From assembly GCA_031216755.1 (NCBI GenBank), contig JARUHG010000008.1, positions 1-64,000 of the forward strand: a stretch of 64,000 nucleotides of DNA, in the 5' to 3' direction. Each line of letters opens with the position of its first letter. Within the stretch, counting starts at the first letter, position 1. A program made the position numbers and the translations under genes. Of this stretch, positions 37,647 to 46,728 are shown one piece after another. Origin of the DNA: Lysobacter arvi. Lineage in GTDB: Bacteria; Pseudomonadota; Gammaproteobacteria; Xanthomonadales; Xanthomonadaceae. Under the pieces are notes generated by a model. That model saw nothing but the letters and a program-made list of their open reading frames with translations. It made no database searches and had not been told where the DNA came from.

Positions 37647-40595
37647 TCAGAACCGCTGCTGGTACTTCAGGTACCAGAAGCGGCCGATGTCGAAGCCGCC
37701 GTAGTAGCTGAAGCTGCTGGACGGATCGCTGTACATGGTCGGGCCCAGGTGGTTGAACACGTTGTTCGCACCCAGCGACACCGTCGCATTCCATGGCGTG
37801 TTGTAACGGAACTGCACGTCGTGGAAGGTGTTGGACCCACGCACCTGCGTCGGCTGCTCGAGCGTGTAGGCCGAGGAGAAGTCCGGGTTGTTGCACTCCG
37901 GGCCGCCGCTCAGGTCGTACGCACAAGGCTCCTTCGCGCTGGAGTAGTAGCGGGCCGTCCACGAAGCACCGAAGTCGCCCAGGTTCCAGTCGAGCATCAT
38001 GTTGGAGCGGATGCGGAAGTTGCCGCCCCAGTCGCCCGTGACCCAACCGTTGCGCTGCTCGACCGGCGTGACGTCCTCGTTGTCGCGCTTGTACTCCAGG
38101 TAATCGACGTAGGTCGATTTCCAGTCGATGCGGAAGCGGCCAAACGAGGTTTCCGGCAACCGGTAGGAGACGCTGAAGTCGTAACCCGCGGTTTCCTGGT
38201 AGCCCGCATTGATCAGCGTGCGGGTCACGTCGACGACCTGGCCGGAGTCGGCGTCACGCACGAAACGCGAGCCGGCGGTGGCGATGTCCTGCACGTAGTA
38301 CTGGTTGAGGATCGAGGTGACGGTTTCTGCCGCGATCACGTCGTCGACGCGGATCTTCCACCAGTCCAGCCCGATATCGAGGCCTTCCGCCCAAGTCGGG
38401 CTGTACACCATACCGACCGTGTACGTCTTCGAGGTTTCGGGCTTCAGCTCCGGGTTGGATCCGGACAGGTACGCGTAGTTCGACTGGGTATTCGGGCCGC
38501 TCGCGGCCACGCCGCCGGATGCCTCCTGACGGAAGCCGCCCGGGACGTCGGCCGCGCAGCGGCTCGCCACCGCTCCGTTGCGGCTTGCCGCGCCGAAGCT
38601 GGTGTCGCAAGGATCGGTGTACTGGTCGAACGTCTCGCTGGTGCCGCCGTACAGGTCATTGACGGTCGGCGCGCGGAAGCCCGTGCCGTACGTACCGCGG
38701 AACAGCAGGTCGTCCGTCGGCTTCCATTTCAGGCCGAACTTCGTGTTGGTGGTGTCGCCGAAGGTGCTGTAGTCCGAGTAGCGACCCGCGACATCCAGCG
38801 ACAGTTCCTTCGCGAACGCCACGTCGGCCAGGATCGGCACGTTGAACTCGAGGTAGACCTCATCCAGCGAGTAGCCGCCCTGCGTCGGGGCGCCCGCCAG
38901 GTCGGTGCTCAGGCCCGACTGCTGGAGGGCGTCGGGCTCGTAGCGCGCGGATTCCTTGCGGTGCTCGTAACCAACGGCCATGCCCAGATCGCCCGCCTCG
39001 AGCTCGGCGAGCACGCCGCTCAGGTTGGCCGAATAGACCTGCGTGGTGGTCTCGGACGTGTCGTGGCTCGGCAGGAACAGATACTTCTGCAGTTCCGCAT
39101 TCGAGAGGTTGCCCGGATCGTTCGCGCCGTAGCGCGACAGCGGGTTCCACGGCACGCAGCCGTCGATCGCCGCGCCCGGCGAACCGCACTTCACCACGCC
39201 ATCCGTGTCCAGGAACGACGGACCGACCGCCTGCTCCACGTTGGGCACGAACAGGTTGCCGGTGCCGGTCTTGACGCCCTTGTTCTGGTTGTAGACGTAG
39301 CCCACGTCCCAGTCCCACGGCTTGTCGGCCAGGTCGAAGGAGCCTTCGAAGCCACCGGTGAAACGATAGGTGGTCAGCTCCGAGACCGTGTTGCGCGGCA
39401 CTTCCCACGTGCGGCGCGAGAAGCTCACGCTGCGGCCGAGCGGATTGAAGTAGCTGTCGGCCGACATCGGCGTGCCGTAGGCAGCCGAGCGGTACGGATA
39501 GCCCGCGATCTGCTGCTCCGCCTCGCGATGCGTGTACAGCGCGTCGGCGACGAACCTCACGCTGTCGGTGAGATCGAACCGTGCATTGGCGAACAGCGAG
39601 CGGCGCTCGAGCGCCGTCTGCAGCCACATCTGCTGGTTGCTGTTGGCGAAGTCTTCGGCGCTGGTCGGGTGGTAGTTCGCGAAGTCGCGCGGGTCCGCAC
39701 CCGGGTTCACGGTCCAGCTGTTGCCCAGACCGATGCCGCAACGCGTCGCGGCGATTTCCTCGGAGGGCGGAAGGCCGCCGCCGCACGGGCCGTTGGAAAT
39801 GACGCCGTTGGCGCTGATCGCGCTCGTGCCGTGGGCGTCCACCGTCCAGCCGGGGCCGACGAGCACGGCGCCGGGGTGGAAGGTGCCGTTCGAGGACGCG
39901 CTGAACGGACGGTCGCCCGCGCGGACCTCATCTTCCTTCGTGTATTCGGCGCCCAAGGCGACGCTGCTGCGCTCGCCGGCGCTGCCGATCATGAAGTTGT
40001 AGACCTGCTTTTCGCCGTCGCCCTGCCCGTACTGGCCGATATAAGCCGAGGCCTCGGCACCGTCGAAGTTCTTGCGCGTGATGATGTTGATCACGCCGGC
40101 GATGGCATCGGAGCCGTACAGCGCGGAGGCGCCGTCGGTCAGCACTTCGATGCGCTCCACGATGGAGGTCGGAATCGCCGCGAGATCGGAATAACCACCC
40201 GACGACACGCCCATGCGCTTGCCGTCGACCAGCACCAGCGTGCGTTCCGGACCCAGGTTGCGCAGGTCGACATACTGGCCGCCCACTTCCTCGCCCGAGG
40301 ACAGCGCGTCGGCACGGCTGATCGCGGGCGAGCCCGCCGCACTCAGGTTCTGGATGATGTCGGCGACGCTGGTGAATCCCTGCTTCTGGATGTCCGCGCG
40401 GCTCAGGCTGATGACCGGCTGCGAGGTTTCCATGCTGGCCTGGCGGATACGCGAGCCCGTCACCTCGATCTTGTCCAGCGTGGTGGCGTCCTTGTCCGAG
40501 TCCTGCGCGAAGGCGAACGCCGGCGCGAGCGCAACGGCGATTCCCGCCGGCAGCAGGCCGACGCGCACGACCGTGCGCATGTTGCGATGCTTCAT
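37647..40595 (-). CDS. TonB-dependent outer-membrane receptor
   Basis: 982 aa. A signal peptide (residues 1-30, ending AFA) is followed by LDKIEVTGSRIRQ and the plug domain (ISLSRADIQKQGFTSVADIIQNLSAAGSP, VDLRNLGPERTLVLVDGKRM, IERIEVLTDGASALYGSDAIAGVINIITRKNFDG). A 22-strand barrel ends in an aromatic-terminated strand (WYLKYQQRF). Four cysteine pairs occur in predicted extracellular loops. The large size and plug sequence fit the Xanthomonadaceae receptor group for carbohydrates or peptides rather than siderophores, but the ligand is not evident. An AraC regulator is encoded immediately upstream on the same strand. Confidence 0.92.
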   Translation of the reverse strand: MKHRNMRTVVRVGLLPAGIAVALAPAFAFAQDSDKDATTLDKIEVTGSRIRQASMETSQPVISLSRADIQKQGFTSVADIIQNLSAAGSPAISRADALSSGEEVGGQYVDLRNLGPERTLVLVDGKRMGVSSGGYSDLAAIPTSIVERIEVLTDGASALYGSDAIAGVINIITRKNFDGAEASAYIGQYGQGDGEKQVYNFMIGSAGERSSVALGAEYTKEDEVRAGDRPFSASSNGTFHPGAVLVGPGWTVDAHGTSAISANGVISNGPCGGGLPPSEEIAATRCGIGLGNSWTVNPGADPRDFANYHPTSAEDFANSNQQMWLQTALERRSLFANARFDLTDSVRFVADALYTHREAEQQIAGYPYRSAAYGTPMSADSYFNPLGRSVSFSRRTWEVPRNTVSELTTYRFTGGFEGSFDLADKPWDWDVGYVYNQNKGVKTGTGNLFVPNVEQAVGPSFLDTDGVVKCGSPGAAIDGCVPWNPLSRYGANDPGNLSNAELQKYLFLPSHDTSETTTQVYSANLSGVLAELEAGDLGMAVGYEHRKESARYEPDALQQSGLSTDLAGAPTQGGYSLDEVYLEFNVPILADVAFAKELSLDVAGRYSDYSTFGDTTNTKFGLKWKPTDDLLFRGTYGTGFRAPTVNDLYGGTSETFDQYTDPCDTSFGAASRNGAVASRCAADVPGGFRQEASGGVAASGPNTQSNYAYLSGSNPELKPETSKTYTVGMVYSPTWAEGLDIGLDWWKIRVDDVIAAETVTSILNQYYVQDIATAGSRFVRDADSGQVVDVTRTLINAGYQETAGYDFSVSYRLPETSFGRFRIDWKSTYVDYLEYKRDNEDVTPVEQRNGWVTGDWGGNFRIRSNMMLDWNLGDFGASWTARYYSSAKEPCAYDLSGGPECNNPDFSSAYTLEQPTQVRGSNTFHDVQFRYNTPWNATVSLGANNVFNHLGPTMYSDPSSSFSYYGGFDIGRFWYLKYQQRF

Positions 40596-40625
40596 TTCTC
40601 TCTCCAGATATCCGTTATGAGCGCG

Positions 40626-41609
40626 TTAAGAGCGCTGCAAAACCTTAGGGCCCGCATGCGCGGAGCCGGTTTCCCGGTCGACGCGGAGAGATTCGCGACC
40701 GACGGCAATGTGGTTTGCGCGGGCAGGAGCGCACATTTGCGCGCTTTGTCCGTCGTGGTTCGGCGCAGTACTCCGGTACTCCGACGCGGTCATGCCGAAA
40801 TGCGCACGGAAACTGCGCGCGAAGCTGCAGTTGTTGTCGAAGCCGCTGGCGATGGCGACTTCGCCGATGGTCATCGGCGTGGTCGCGAGCAGGTTCGCCG
40901 CGTGCTTCAGCCGCAGGTTGGCGCACGCGGCCTGCGGGCTCTCCCCATAGAGGCGATGGAAGATCTTCGAGAAGTACCACATCGAGAACTGCGTGCGATC
41001 GGCGAGTTCGGCGATGCGGATGATGCGGTCGCAGTTGCCCTCCATGAACAGCCGCGCACGTTGCATGCGCTCGAACACCTGGCGTTTGCGCGCGAGCGAT
41101 GCGCCCGGGCACAGCGGGATGCGGCTGCGATCGTCCGCCTGCATTTCCTCCAGCGTCAGCAGCAGCGAGCGCACGCGTGCCTGATGGGCGGTCGTGGCCG
41201 CCGCGCCGTCCTGCTGGCGGGCGATGCGGTACCAGTTTCGCGCGACGTCGCGGGCGTGGTCGGGGGCGATCCGGCCCAGGCCGACATGGAGGTCGAAGTT
41301 GCCGAAGCGCGTCATCGCCTTCAGCGCGTCTTCGGAGATCGCCATGCCGATGCACAGGCCCTGCGCGTCGGCCTGGACCAGCGGCGCGGAGTCGCGGGCG
41401 AAGGCGATCCAGTCCCCGGCGCGAAGATAGAAGCGGCCTTCCTTCGCCTCCACCCAGGCGCCGCCGCGCATCTGCACCCAGATGGAGAGCTCCTGTCCAT
41501 GGAATTCGACGCTGCCCAGCCGCGATGCACCGATGCATCGTGCCCACTGTCCTTGCGCCGATCCGATGCGCAGTAGTTGTCCCCGGTCAGCCCACTTTGC
41601 CTTATCCAT
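40626..41609 (-). CDS. AraC-family transcriptional regulator
   Basis: 327 aa. The N-terminal ~170 residues form a cupin-like sensor (ELSIWVQMRGGAWVEAKEGRFYLRAGDW). The C-terminal double HTH (about 195-290) includes IAELADRTQFSMWYFSKIFHRLYGESPQAACANLRLKHAANLL and ATTPMTIGEVAIASGFDNNCSFARSFRAHFGMTASEYR, the AraC signature. It lies 30 bp upstream of the TonB receptor gene on the same strand, so it probably controls or is co-transcribed with it. About 40 residues of low-complexity tail follow the HTH. Confidence 0.88.
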   Translation of the reverse strand: MDKAKWADRGQLLRIGSAQGQWARCIGASRLGSVEFHGQELSIWVQMRGGAWVEAKEGRFYLRAGDWIAFARDSAPLVQADAQGLCIGMAISEDALKAMTRFGNFDLHVGLGRIAPDHARDVARNWYRIARQQDGAAATTAHQARVRSLLLTLEEMQADDRSRIPLCPGASLARKRQVFERMQRARLFMEGNCDRIIRIAELADRTQFSMWYFSKIFHRLYGESPQAACANLRLKHAANLLATTPMTIGEVAIASGFDNNCSFARSFRAHFGMTASEYRSTAPNHDGQSAQMCAPARANHIAVGRESLRVDRETGSAHAGPKVLQRS

Positions 41610-41744
41610 GGTTATTTATTCCTGTCTCTGGTGGGATCAGGCTATGAGGACCTTCTCATCCGTCTCCATAGGATTCAGTCGCTGGTCATGATCTGGTCTG
41701 CGCGCTGATTGAATCAGCACCGCGCTATTGCCAGGAGCGCTCGA

Positions 41745-43161
41745 ATGAAGTTCGAAGTTCACTTTGGCTATTTGCTCTTCCTGCTCGACTGGTTGATCCG
41801 ATTAGCGGCGCTGGTGTGGATTCCCGTGCGCTGCCCGCCGGCGGCCGCGCGCAGCTGGCTGTTGCTGGTGGGCTTCGTGCCGCTGCTCGGGTTGCCCCTG
41901 TATCTGCTGCTCGGCCATCCGTGGCTGGCGAAGCAGCGCCGGCAGCGGCAGGCGTTGGCGTCGCAACTCATCCGCGAGGGCCAGGGAGAACTCGCCATGC
42001 TGCGCTGGACACCGGCCGCGGACGGCATGTCGGCGGATATCGCGCGACTGGCCGAGCGCCTGGGCGATTTCATGCCGATGCCCGGCAACACGGTCGAACT
42101 GCTGGACGACTACGCCGCGTCGATCGAGGCCCTGGTCGCCGACATCGACGGCGCGCGAGGAAGCGCAGCTGCTCTACTACCTGATGTTCGACGATGCGGT
42201 GGGCCGCAAGGTCTGCGATGCATTGCGGCGCGCCAGCGCGCGTGGCGTGCGCTGCCGGCTGCTCCTCGACGCGGTCGGTGCGAAGCCCGGCCTGCGTGCG
42301 TTCGCCGGATCGCTTCGCGCGTCGGGCGTGGAAGTGCATGCGATGCTCGCCGGTGGACTGAAGTGGCGCAGCCTCTCGCGCATGGACCTGCGCAATCACC
42401 GCAAGCTCGCGTTGATCGACCGCCGCATCGGCTACGTCGGCTCGCAGAACCTCGCCGATGCGGCGTTCGTGCCCGGCCATCCCAACCGCGAACTCATCGC
42501 GCGCGTGCGCGGGCCCGTCACGCGGCAGATCGCGGCGTTGTTCGCCAGCGACTGGCTCATCGAAACCGGCGAGCGGCTCGTCATCGGGGAGTTCGCCCCG
42601 GACGGGAACGGAACGACCCCGGCGCAGATGCTGCCCAGCGGCCCGGCGTATCCGTTCGAGAACGCGCGCAACCTCGTCGTCGCGCTGGTGCAGCGCGCGC
42701 GGCGCCGGGTGGTGCTGGTCACGCCGTACTTCGTGCCCGACGACATGACGCTCGGCGCGCTGCGCGTGGCCGCGCTGTCCGGCATCGACGTGCAACTGGT
42801 GCTGTCGATGAGCAACAACCAGCGCCTCACGCGGTGGGCGCAGCGGTCGTATTACGACGAACTGCTGAAGGCCGGCGTGCGCATCGCGCTGTACCGGCCG
42901 CATTTCCTGCACGCCAAACACCTGAGCGTGGACGACGAGGTCGCGTTGATCGGTTCGATCAACCTGGACATCCGCTCGTTCGCGCTCAACGCCGAGGCCG
43001 GGCTGGTGTGCTTCGATCCGGCGGTCGCGGCGCGGCTGCACGACGTCGAGTCCGCCTACCTGCGCGACGCGCAGCAGCTGGACCTGCACGACTGGCGCCG
43101 GCGACCCCGCTGGCACCGCAGTGTCGAGGGCGTGGCCCGGCTGGCCGATTCGCTGATGTAG
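41745..43161 (+). pseudogene. cls: Cardiolipin synthase (PLD family), interrupted by a frameshift
   Basis: The 5' part (41745 to about 42150) encodes two N-terminal membrane helices and the start of the first PLD domain (PMPGNTVELLDDYAASIEALVADID). The 3' part continues in the +1 frame with AREEAQLLYYLMFDDAVG, the first HKD motif NHRKLALID, YVGSQNLAD, and the second HAKHLSVDD with GSINLDIRS. The break is in a GCGCGC tract at about 42149-42157, by one extra base or loss of one GC unit. Joined, the product would be about 470 aa, the normal Cls length. It may be a true pseudogene, a recent phase change or a sequencing error. The ATG has AGGAG 8 nt upstream. Confidence 0.82.
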
Positions 43162-43219
43162 CGCGGCGCGTTCAGGGCGCTGCCGGCCCGCCGGCCGAGC
43201 CCCGCGGCCGGCGGCGTTC

Positions 43220-43225
43220 TACACT
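43220..43225 (+). promoter_or_regulatory. -10 box (TACACT) upstream of the SLC5-type sensor kinase
   Basis: TACACT lies 6 nt before an ATG (43232) that opens an 8-codon reading frame ending in the overlap GTGA with the kinase start. The transcript would be leaderless for the mini-ORF. Confidence 0.55.
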
Positions 43226-43231
43226 CGGCGC

Positions 43232-43258
43232 ATGTTCCCGGGGCGAGGCGTCACGTGA
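43232..43258 (+). CDS. Possible 8-codon leaderless upstream ORF coupled to the sensor kinase
   Basis: ATG to TGA encodes MFPGRGVT. The TGA (43256-43258) overlaps the GTG start of the kinase (43255-43257). With the -10 box 6 nt upstream, ribosomes could start on the 5' end, translate this peptide and re-initiate at the GTG, aided by GAGG at 43245-43248. It may be chance. Confidence 0.35.
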   Translation: MFPGRGVT

Positions 43259-46200
43259 TCCCAGGCTGGATCCTGCTGCTGGTGTCGGCGGCCTACGTCG
43301 GCGTGCTGTTCGCGGTGGCCTATTTCGGCGACCAGCGCGAGACCACGCCGCGTGCGCGCTGGCTGCGTCCGGCGGTGTACTCGCTGGCGCTGGCCGTGTA
43401 CTGCTCGTCGTGGACGTTCTATGGCGCGGTCGGCACGGCGGCGCGCACGGGACTGGGGTTCCTGCCGATCTACCTCGGCCCCTTGCTGATGCTCGCCTTC
43501 GGCTGGCGCATCCTCGAGCGCCTGGTGCTGATCTCGGGCGAGCACCGGATCGTCTCCATCGCCGACTTCCTGTCCTCGCGTTACGGCCGCGCGCCGGGCC
43601 TGGCCGCGCTGGTCGCGGCGGTCGCGCTGACCGCGGCCGTGCCGTACGTCGCGCTGCAGTTCAAGGCGGTGGCGATGAGCGTGGAGGTGTTGGCCGACGT
43701 GCGCGGCGACGCGGGCCTGCTGTCGGACCCGGCGTTCTACGTGGCGCTGATGTTGGCCGCGTTCGCGATCCTGTTCGGCACGCGCCAGATCGACGCGACC
43801 GAACACCATCGCGGCATGGTGCTCGCGATCGCCCTGGAATCGCTGGTGAAACTGCTCGCGTTCCTCGCCATCGGCCTGTTCGCGCTCGCGCACCTGCCAG
43901 GCACCGGCAATCTGGTGCAACGCATGGTGCAGGCGGCGCCGGTCGTCGCCTCGCAGGGCGTGCCGGCGGGTTTCGTGGCGCAGACGCTGCTGGCCTTCAC
44001 GGCCATCGTGTGCCTGCCGCGCCAGTTCCACGTGGCCGTCGTCGAATGCCAGGACCCGGCCGACCTGCGATCGGCACGCTGGTTCTTCGGCGGCTACCTG
44101 GTCCTGATTTCGTTGCTGGTGGTGCCGATCACCCTGGCGGGGCAGTCGCTGCTCGCCGGCACCGGCGCGTCGCCCGACACCTACGTGCTTGCGCTGCCGC
44201 TCGCGCTGCAGCACGAAACCCTGGCGCTGGTGGTGTACATCGGCGGGTTCTCGGCGGCGACCGGCATGGTCATCGTCGCCAGCGTCGCGTTGTCGACGAT
44301 GGTCAGCAACGACCTGGTGATGCCACTGCTGCTGCGCGGCGGCGCGCTGCACGAAAGCCAGGGCATCGACAAACAGGTGTTGTGGGTGCGCCGCGTCACC
44401 ATCTTCGTGCTGGCGATGATGGCTTACGGGTATCACCGCGGCTCGGCGTACTACGGCGCGGGCGAGGACACGCTCGCGCAGCACGGCCTGCTCGCGTTCG
44501 CGGCAGTCGCGCAGTTCGCGCCGGCGCTGATCGGCGGCCTGTACTGGCGTGGCGCGAGCCGCGCCGGGGCCTTCGCCGGTCTGTTCGCCGGCACCGTGCT
44601 GTGGCTGTACACGCTGCTTCTTCCGGCGCTGGCGCGGGGCGGCTGGCTGGCGACCGGCTGGATCGAGCGCGGGCCGCTCGGCGTCGACTGGCTGCGCCCG
44701 GAGCAGCTGTTCGGCCTGCACGGTTGGGACCCGCTCACGCACGGCACGTTCTGGGCGCTGCTGTTCAACGTCGGCGTGTTCCTGTTCGTCTCGGTGCGCC
44801 AGCGTCCGCGATTGCAGGAACAATTGCTCGCCGCGCCGTTCCTCGATCCGTACGTGCAACGTCCCGCGCTCGGGCCGGGCGGATGGGCCGGCAGCGTGCG
44901 CGGCGGCGAGTTGCTGGCGCTGGCCGAGCGCATCGTCGGCGAACGCCACGCACGGCGCGCCTTCGAGGAATACGCGCTGCAACAGGGGCGCACGTGGCAG
45001 CCGGAGCAGCCGGCCGATCGCGCGCTGGCGCAGTTCACCGAACGCCTGCTCGCGTCGGCGATCGGCGCGGCGTCGGCGCGCCTCACGCTCACCACCGCGC
45101 TGCGCGGATCGGGCATGGAACTGGGCGAAGTGGTGGCGCTGCTCGATGAGGCGAACCAGGAGTTGCGCTTCAACCGGCAGATCCTCTCGACGACGCTGGA
45201 GAACATCAGCCAGGGCGTGAGCGTGGTCGACGCGGAAATGCGCCTGGTCGCGTGGAATCGCCGCTATCAGGAACTGTTCGAATACCCCGACGGCATGCTC
45301 TACGTCGGCCGCCCGGTCAGCGACCTGATCCGCTGGAATGCCGAGCGCGGCGAGATGGGCTCGGGCCCGCTGACCGAGGACGAAGTCGAGGAGCAGGTGA
45401 GCCGACGCCTCGCGCACCTGCGCGCGGGCGCGCCGCACGTGTTCGAACGCGTGCGCGCGAACGGGCAGGTGATCGAGATGCGCGGCCGCCCGTTGCCCGG
45501 CGGTTACGTCACTACGTACTCGGACGTCACCGATTACAAGCGCGCCGAACAGGGGCTGCGCGAGGTCAACGAAACGCTCGAACAGCGCGTCGAGCTGCGC
45601 ACGCGCGAGGCCGATGCCGCGCAGCAGTCGAAGACGCGCTTCCTGGCGGCGATCAGCCACGACGTGCTGCAGCCGCTCAACGCCGCGCGCCTGTTCGCCA
45701 GCGCGTTGCGCGAAACCCCCGATGCCGCCGAGCAGGCGCGCCTGGCCGAACGCGTGGACGCCTCGCTGCGCGCGGCCGAGGACCTGCTGGACGGGCTGCT
45801 CGATATTTCGCGACTCGATGCGGGCGCGCTGCGCATCTCGATCACCGACTTCGACGTCAACGAACTGCTGCGCGAGCTCGTCGCGCAGTACGCACCGGTT
45901 GCGGCCGGCCGCGGCCTCCAGCTGCGCGTGCGCGCGCCCGACACGCCGCGACCGGTACGCAGCGATCGCCGCCTGCTGCGCCGCGCGTTGCAGAACTTCC
46001 TCGCCAATGCGCTGCGCTACACGCGCGAAGGCGGCGTGCTCATCGCCGCGCGCGTGCGCGACGGCGCCGTCGAACTGCAGGTGTGGGACACCGGCCCCGG
46101 GATCTCCAAGCACCACCTCGAACAGATCTTCGACGAGTTCCGCCGTTTCGATACGTCCGCCGGGACCGGCGAACGCGGGCTGGGCCTGGGCCTGTCGATC

Positions 46201-46725
46201 TGCCAGCGCATCGCGCGCACGCTGGATCATCCGCTTCGCGTGCGCTCGCGCGTGAACGTGGGCAGCGTGTTCTCGATCACCGTGCCGTTCGGCCGCGCCA
46301 TGTACGCCGCTCCCCTGCCCGCACCGCACCTGATGATGGGCGGCGATTCGCTCGCGGGGCTGCGCGTGCTGTGCGTCGACAACGACCGCGAGATCCTCGA
46401 CGGCATGCGCAGCCTGCTGCAGCGCTGGGGCGTGGTCGCGCTCACCGCGGCGAATGCGGACGAGGCCCTCGCACGCCTGGCCGACAAGCCCGATGTCGCA
46501 CTCGTGGACTACCACCTGCACGACCGGCTCGATGGCCTCGGCGTGATCGACGAGCTCCGCGCGCACTACGCGCGTGCGTTGCCGGCGGCGTTGTTGACCG
46601 GCGATGGCAGCGACGCGCTCAAGATGGCCGCGCGCGAACACGATTGCCGCGTGCTCACCAAGCCGGTGAAGCCGGCGTCGCTGCGCGCGTTCCTCGCGGC
46701 GCAGCGCCAGGCTGCGCACGCGTGA
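43255..46725 (+). CDS. SLC5-type hybrid sensor histidine kinase (CrbS-like)
   Basis: 1156 aa with a GTG start. The N-terminal ~500 residues are a sodium:solute-symporter (SLC5/PutP-like) membrane domain of about 13 helices (e.g. YCSSWTFYGAVGTAA, HRIVSIADFLSSRYG). Then follow a linker, a PAS domain (about 650-760; ISQGVSVVDAEMRLVAWNRRYQEL), a histidine kinase core with H802 (AISHDVLQPLNAARLF), ATP lid motifs VWDTGPGIS and GLGLGLSI, and a C-terminal receiver with D1085 (VALVDYHL). SLC5-kinases of the CrbS/MxtR group control acetyl-CoA synthetase in Vibrio and Pseudomonas. The nearby response regulator and acs support that role here. It is convergent with the next gene, 3 bp apart. Confidence 0.88.
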   Translation: MIPGWILLLVSAAYVGVLFAVAYFGDQRETTPRARWLRPAVYSLALAVYCSSWTFYGAVGTAARTGLGFLPIYLGPLLMLAFGWRILERLVLISGEHRIVSIADFLSSRYGRAPGLAALVAAVALTAAVPYVALQFKAVAMSVEVLADVRGDAGLLSDPAFYVALMLAAFAILFGTRQIDATEHHRGMVLAIALESLVKLLAFLAIGLFALAHLPGTGNLVQRMVQAAPVVASQGVPAGFVAQTLLAFTAIVCLPRQFHVAVVECQDPADLRSARWFFGGYLVLISLLVVPITLAGQSLLAGTGASPDTYVLALPLALQHETLALVVYIGGFSAATGMVIVASVALSTMVSNDLVMPLLLRGGALHESQGIDKQVLWVRRVTIFVLAMMAYGYHRGSAYYGAGEDTLAQHGLLAFAAVAQFAPALIGGLYWRGASRAGAFAGLFAGTVLWLYTLLLPALARGGWLATGWIERGPLGVDWLRPEQLFGLHGWDPLTHGTFWALLFNVGVFLFVSVRQRPRLQEQLLAAPFLDPYVQRPALGPGGWAGSVRGGELLALAERIVGERHARRAFEEYALQQGRTWQPEQPADRALAQFTERLLASAIGAASARLTLTTALRGSGMELGEVVALLDEANQELRFNRQILSTTLENISQGVSVVDAEMRLVAWNRRYQELFEYPDGMLYVGRPVSDLIRWNAERGEMGSGPLTEDEVEEQVSRRLAHLRAGAPHVFERVRANGQVIEMRGRPLPGGYVTTYSDVTDYKRAEQGLREVNETLEQRVELRTREADAAQQSKTRFLAAISHDVLQPLNAARLFASALRETPDAAEQARLAERVDASLRAAEDLLDGLLDISRLDAGALRISITDFDVNELLRELVAQYAPVAAGRGLQLRVRAPDTPRPVRSDRRLLRRALQNFLANALRYTREGGVLIAARVRDGAVELQVWDTGPGISKHHLEQIFDEFRRFDTSAGTGERGLGLGLSICQRIARTLDHPLRVRSRVNVGSVFSITVPFGRAMYAAPLPAPHLMMGGDSLAGLRVLCVDNDREILDGMRSLLQRWGVVALTAANADEALARLADKPDVALVDYHLHDRLDGLGVIDELRAHYARALPAALLTGDGSDALKMAAREHDCRVLTKPVKPASLRAFLAAQRQAAHA

Positions 46726-46728
46726 GGG

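Noticed and set aside
37749-41576. 1275-codon plus-strand frame opposite the TonB receptor and AraC genes
   Set aside because: Composition is typical of antisense frames in GC-rich DNA, and both minus-strand genes are well supported.
43219-46719. 1166-codon minus-strand frame opposite the sensor kinase
   Set aside because: It lacks any recognisable motif and mirrors the third-position GC bias of the kinase.
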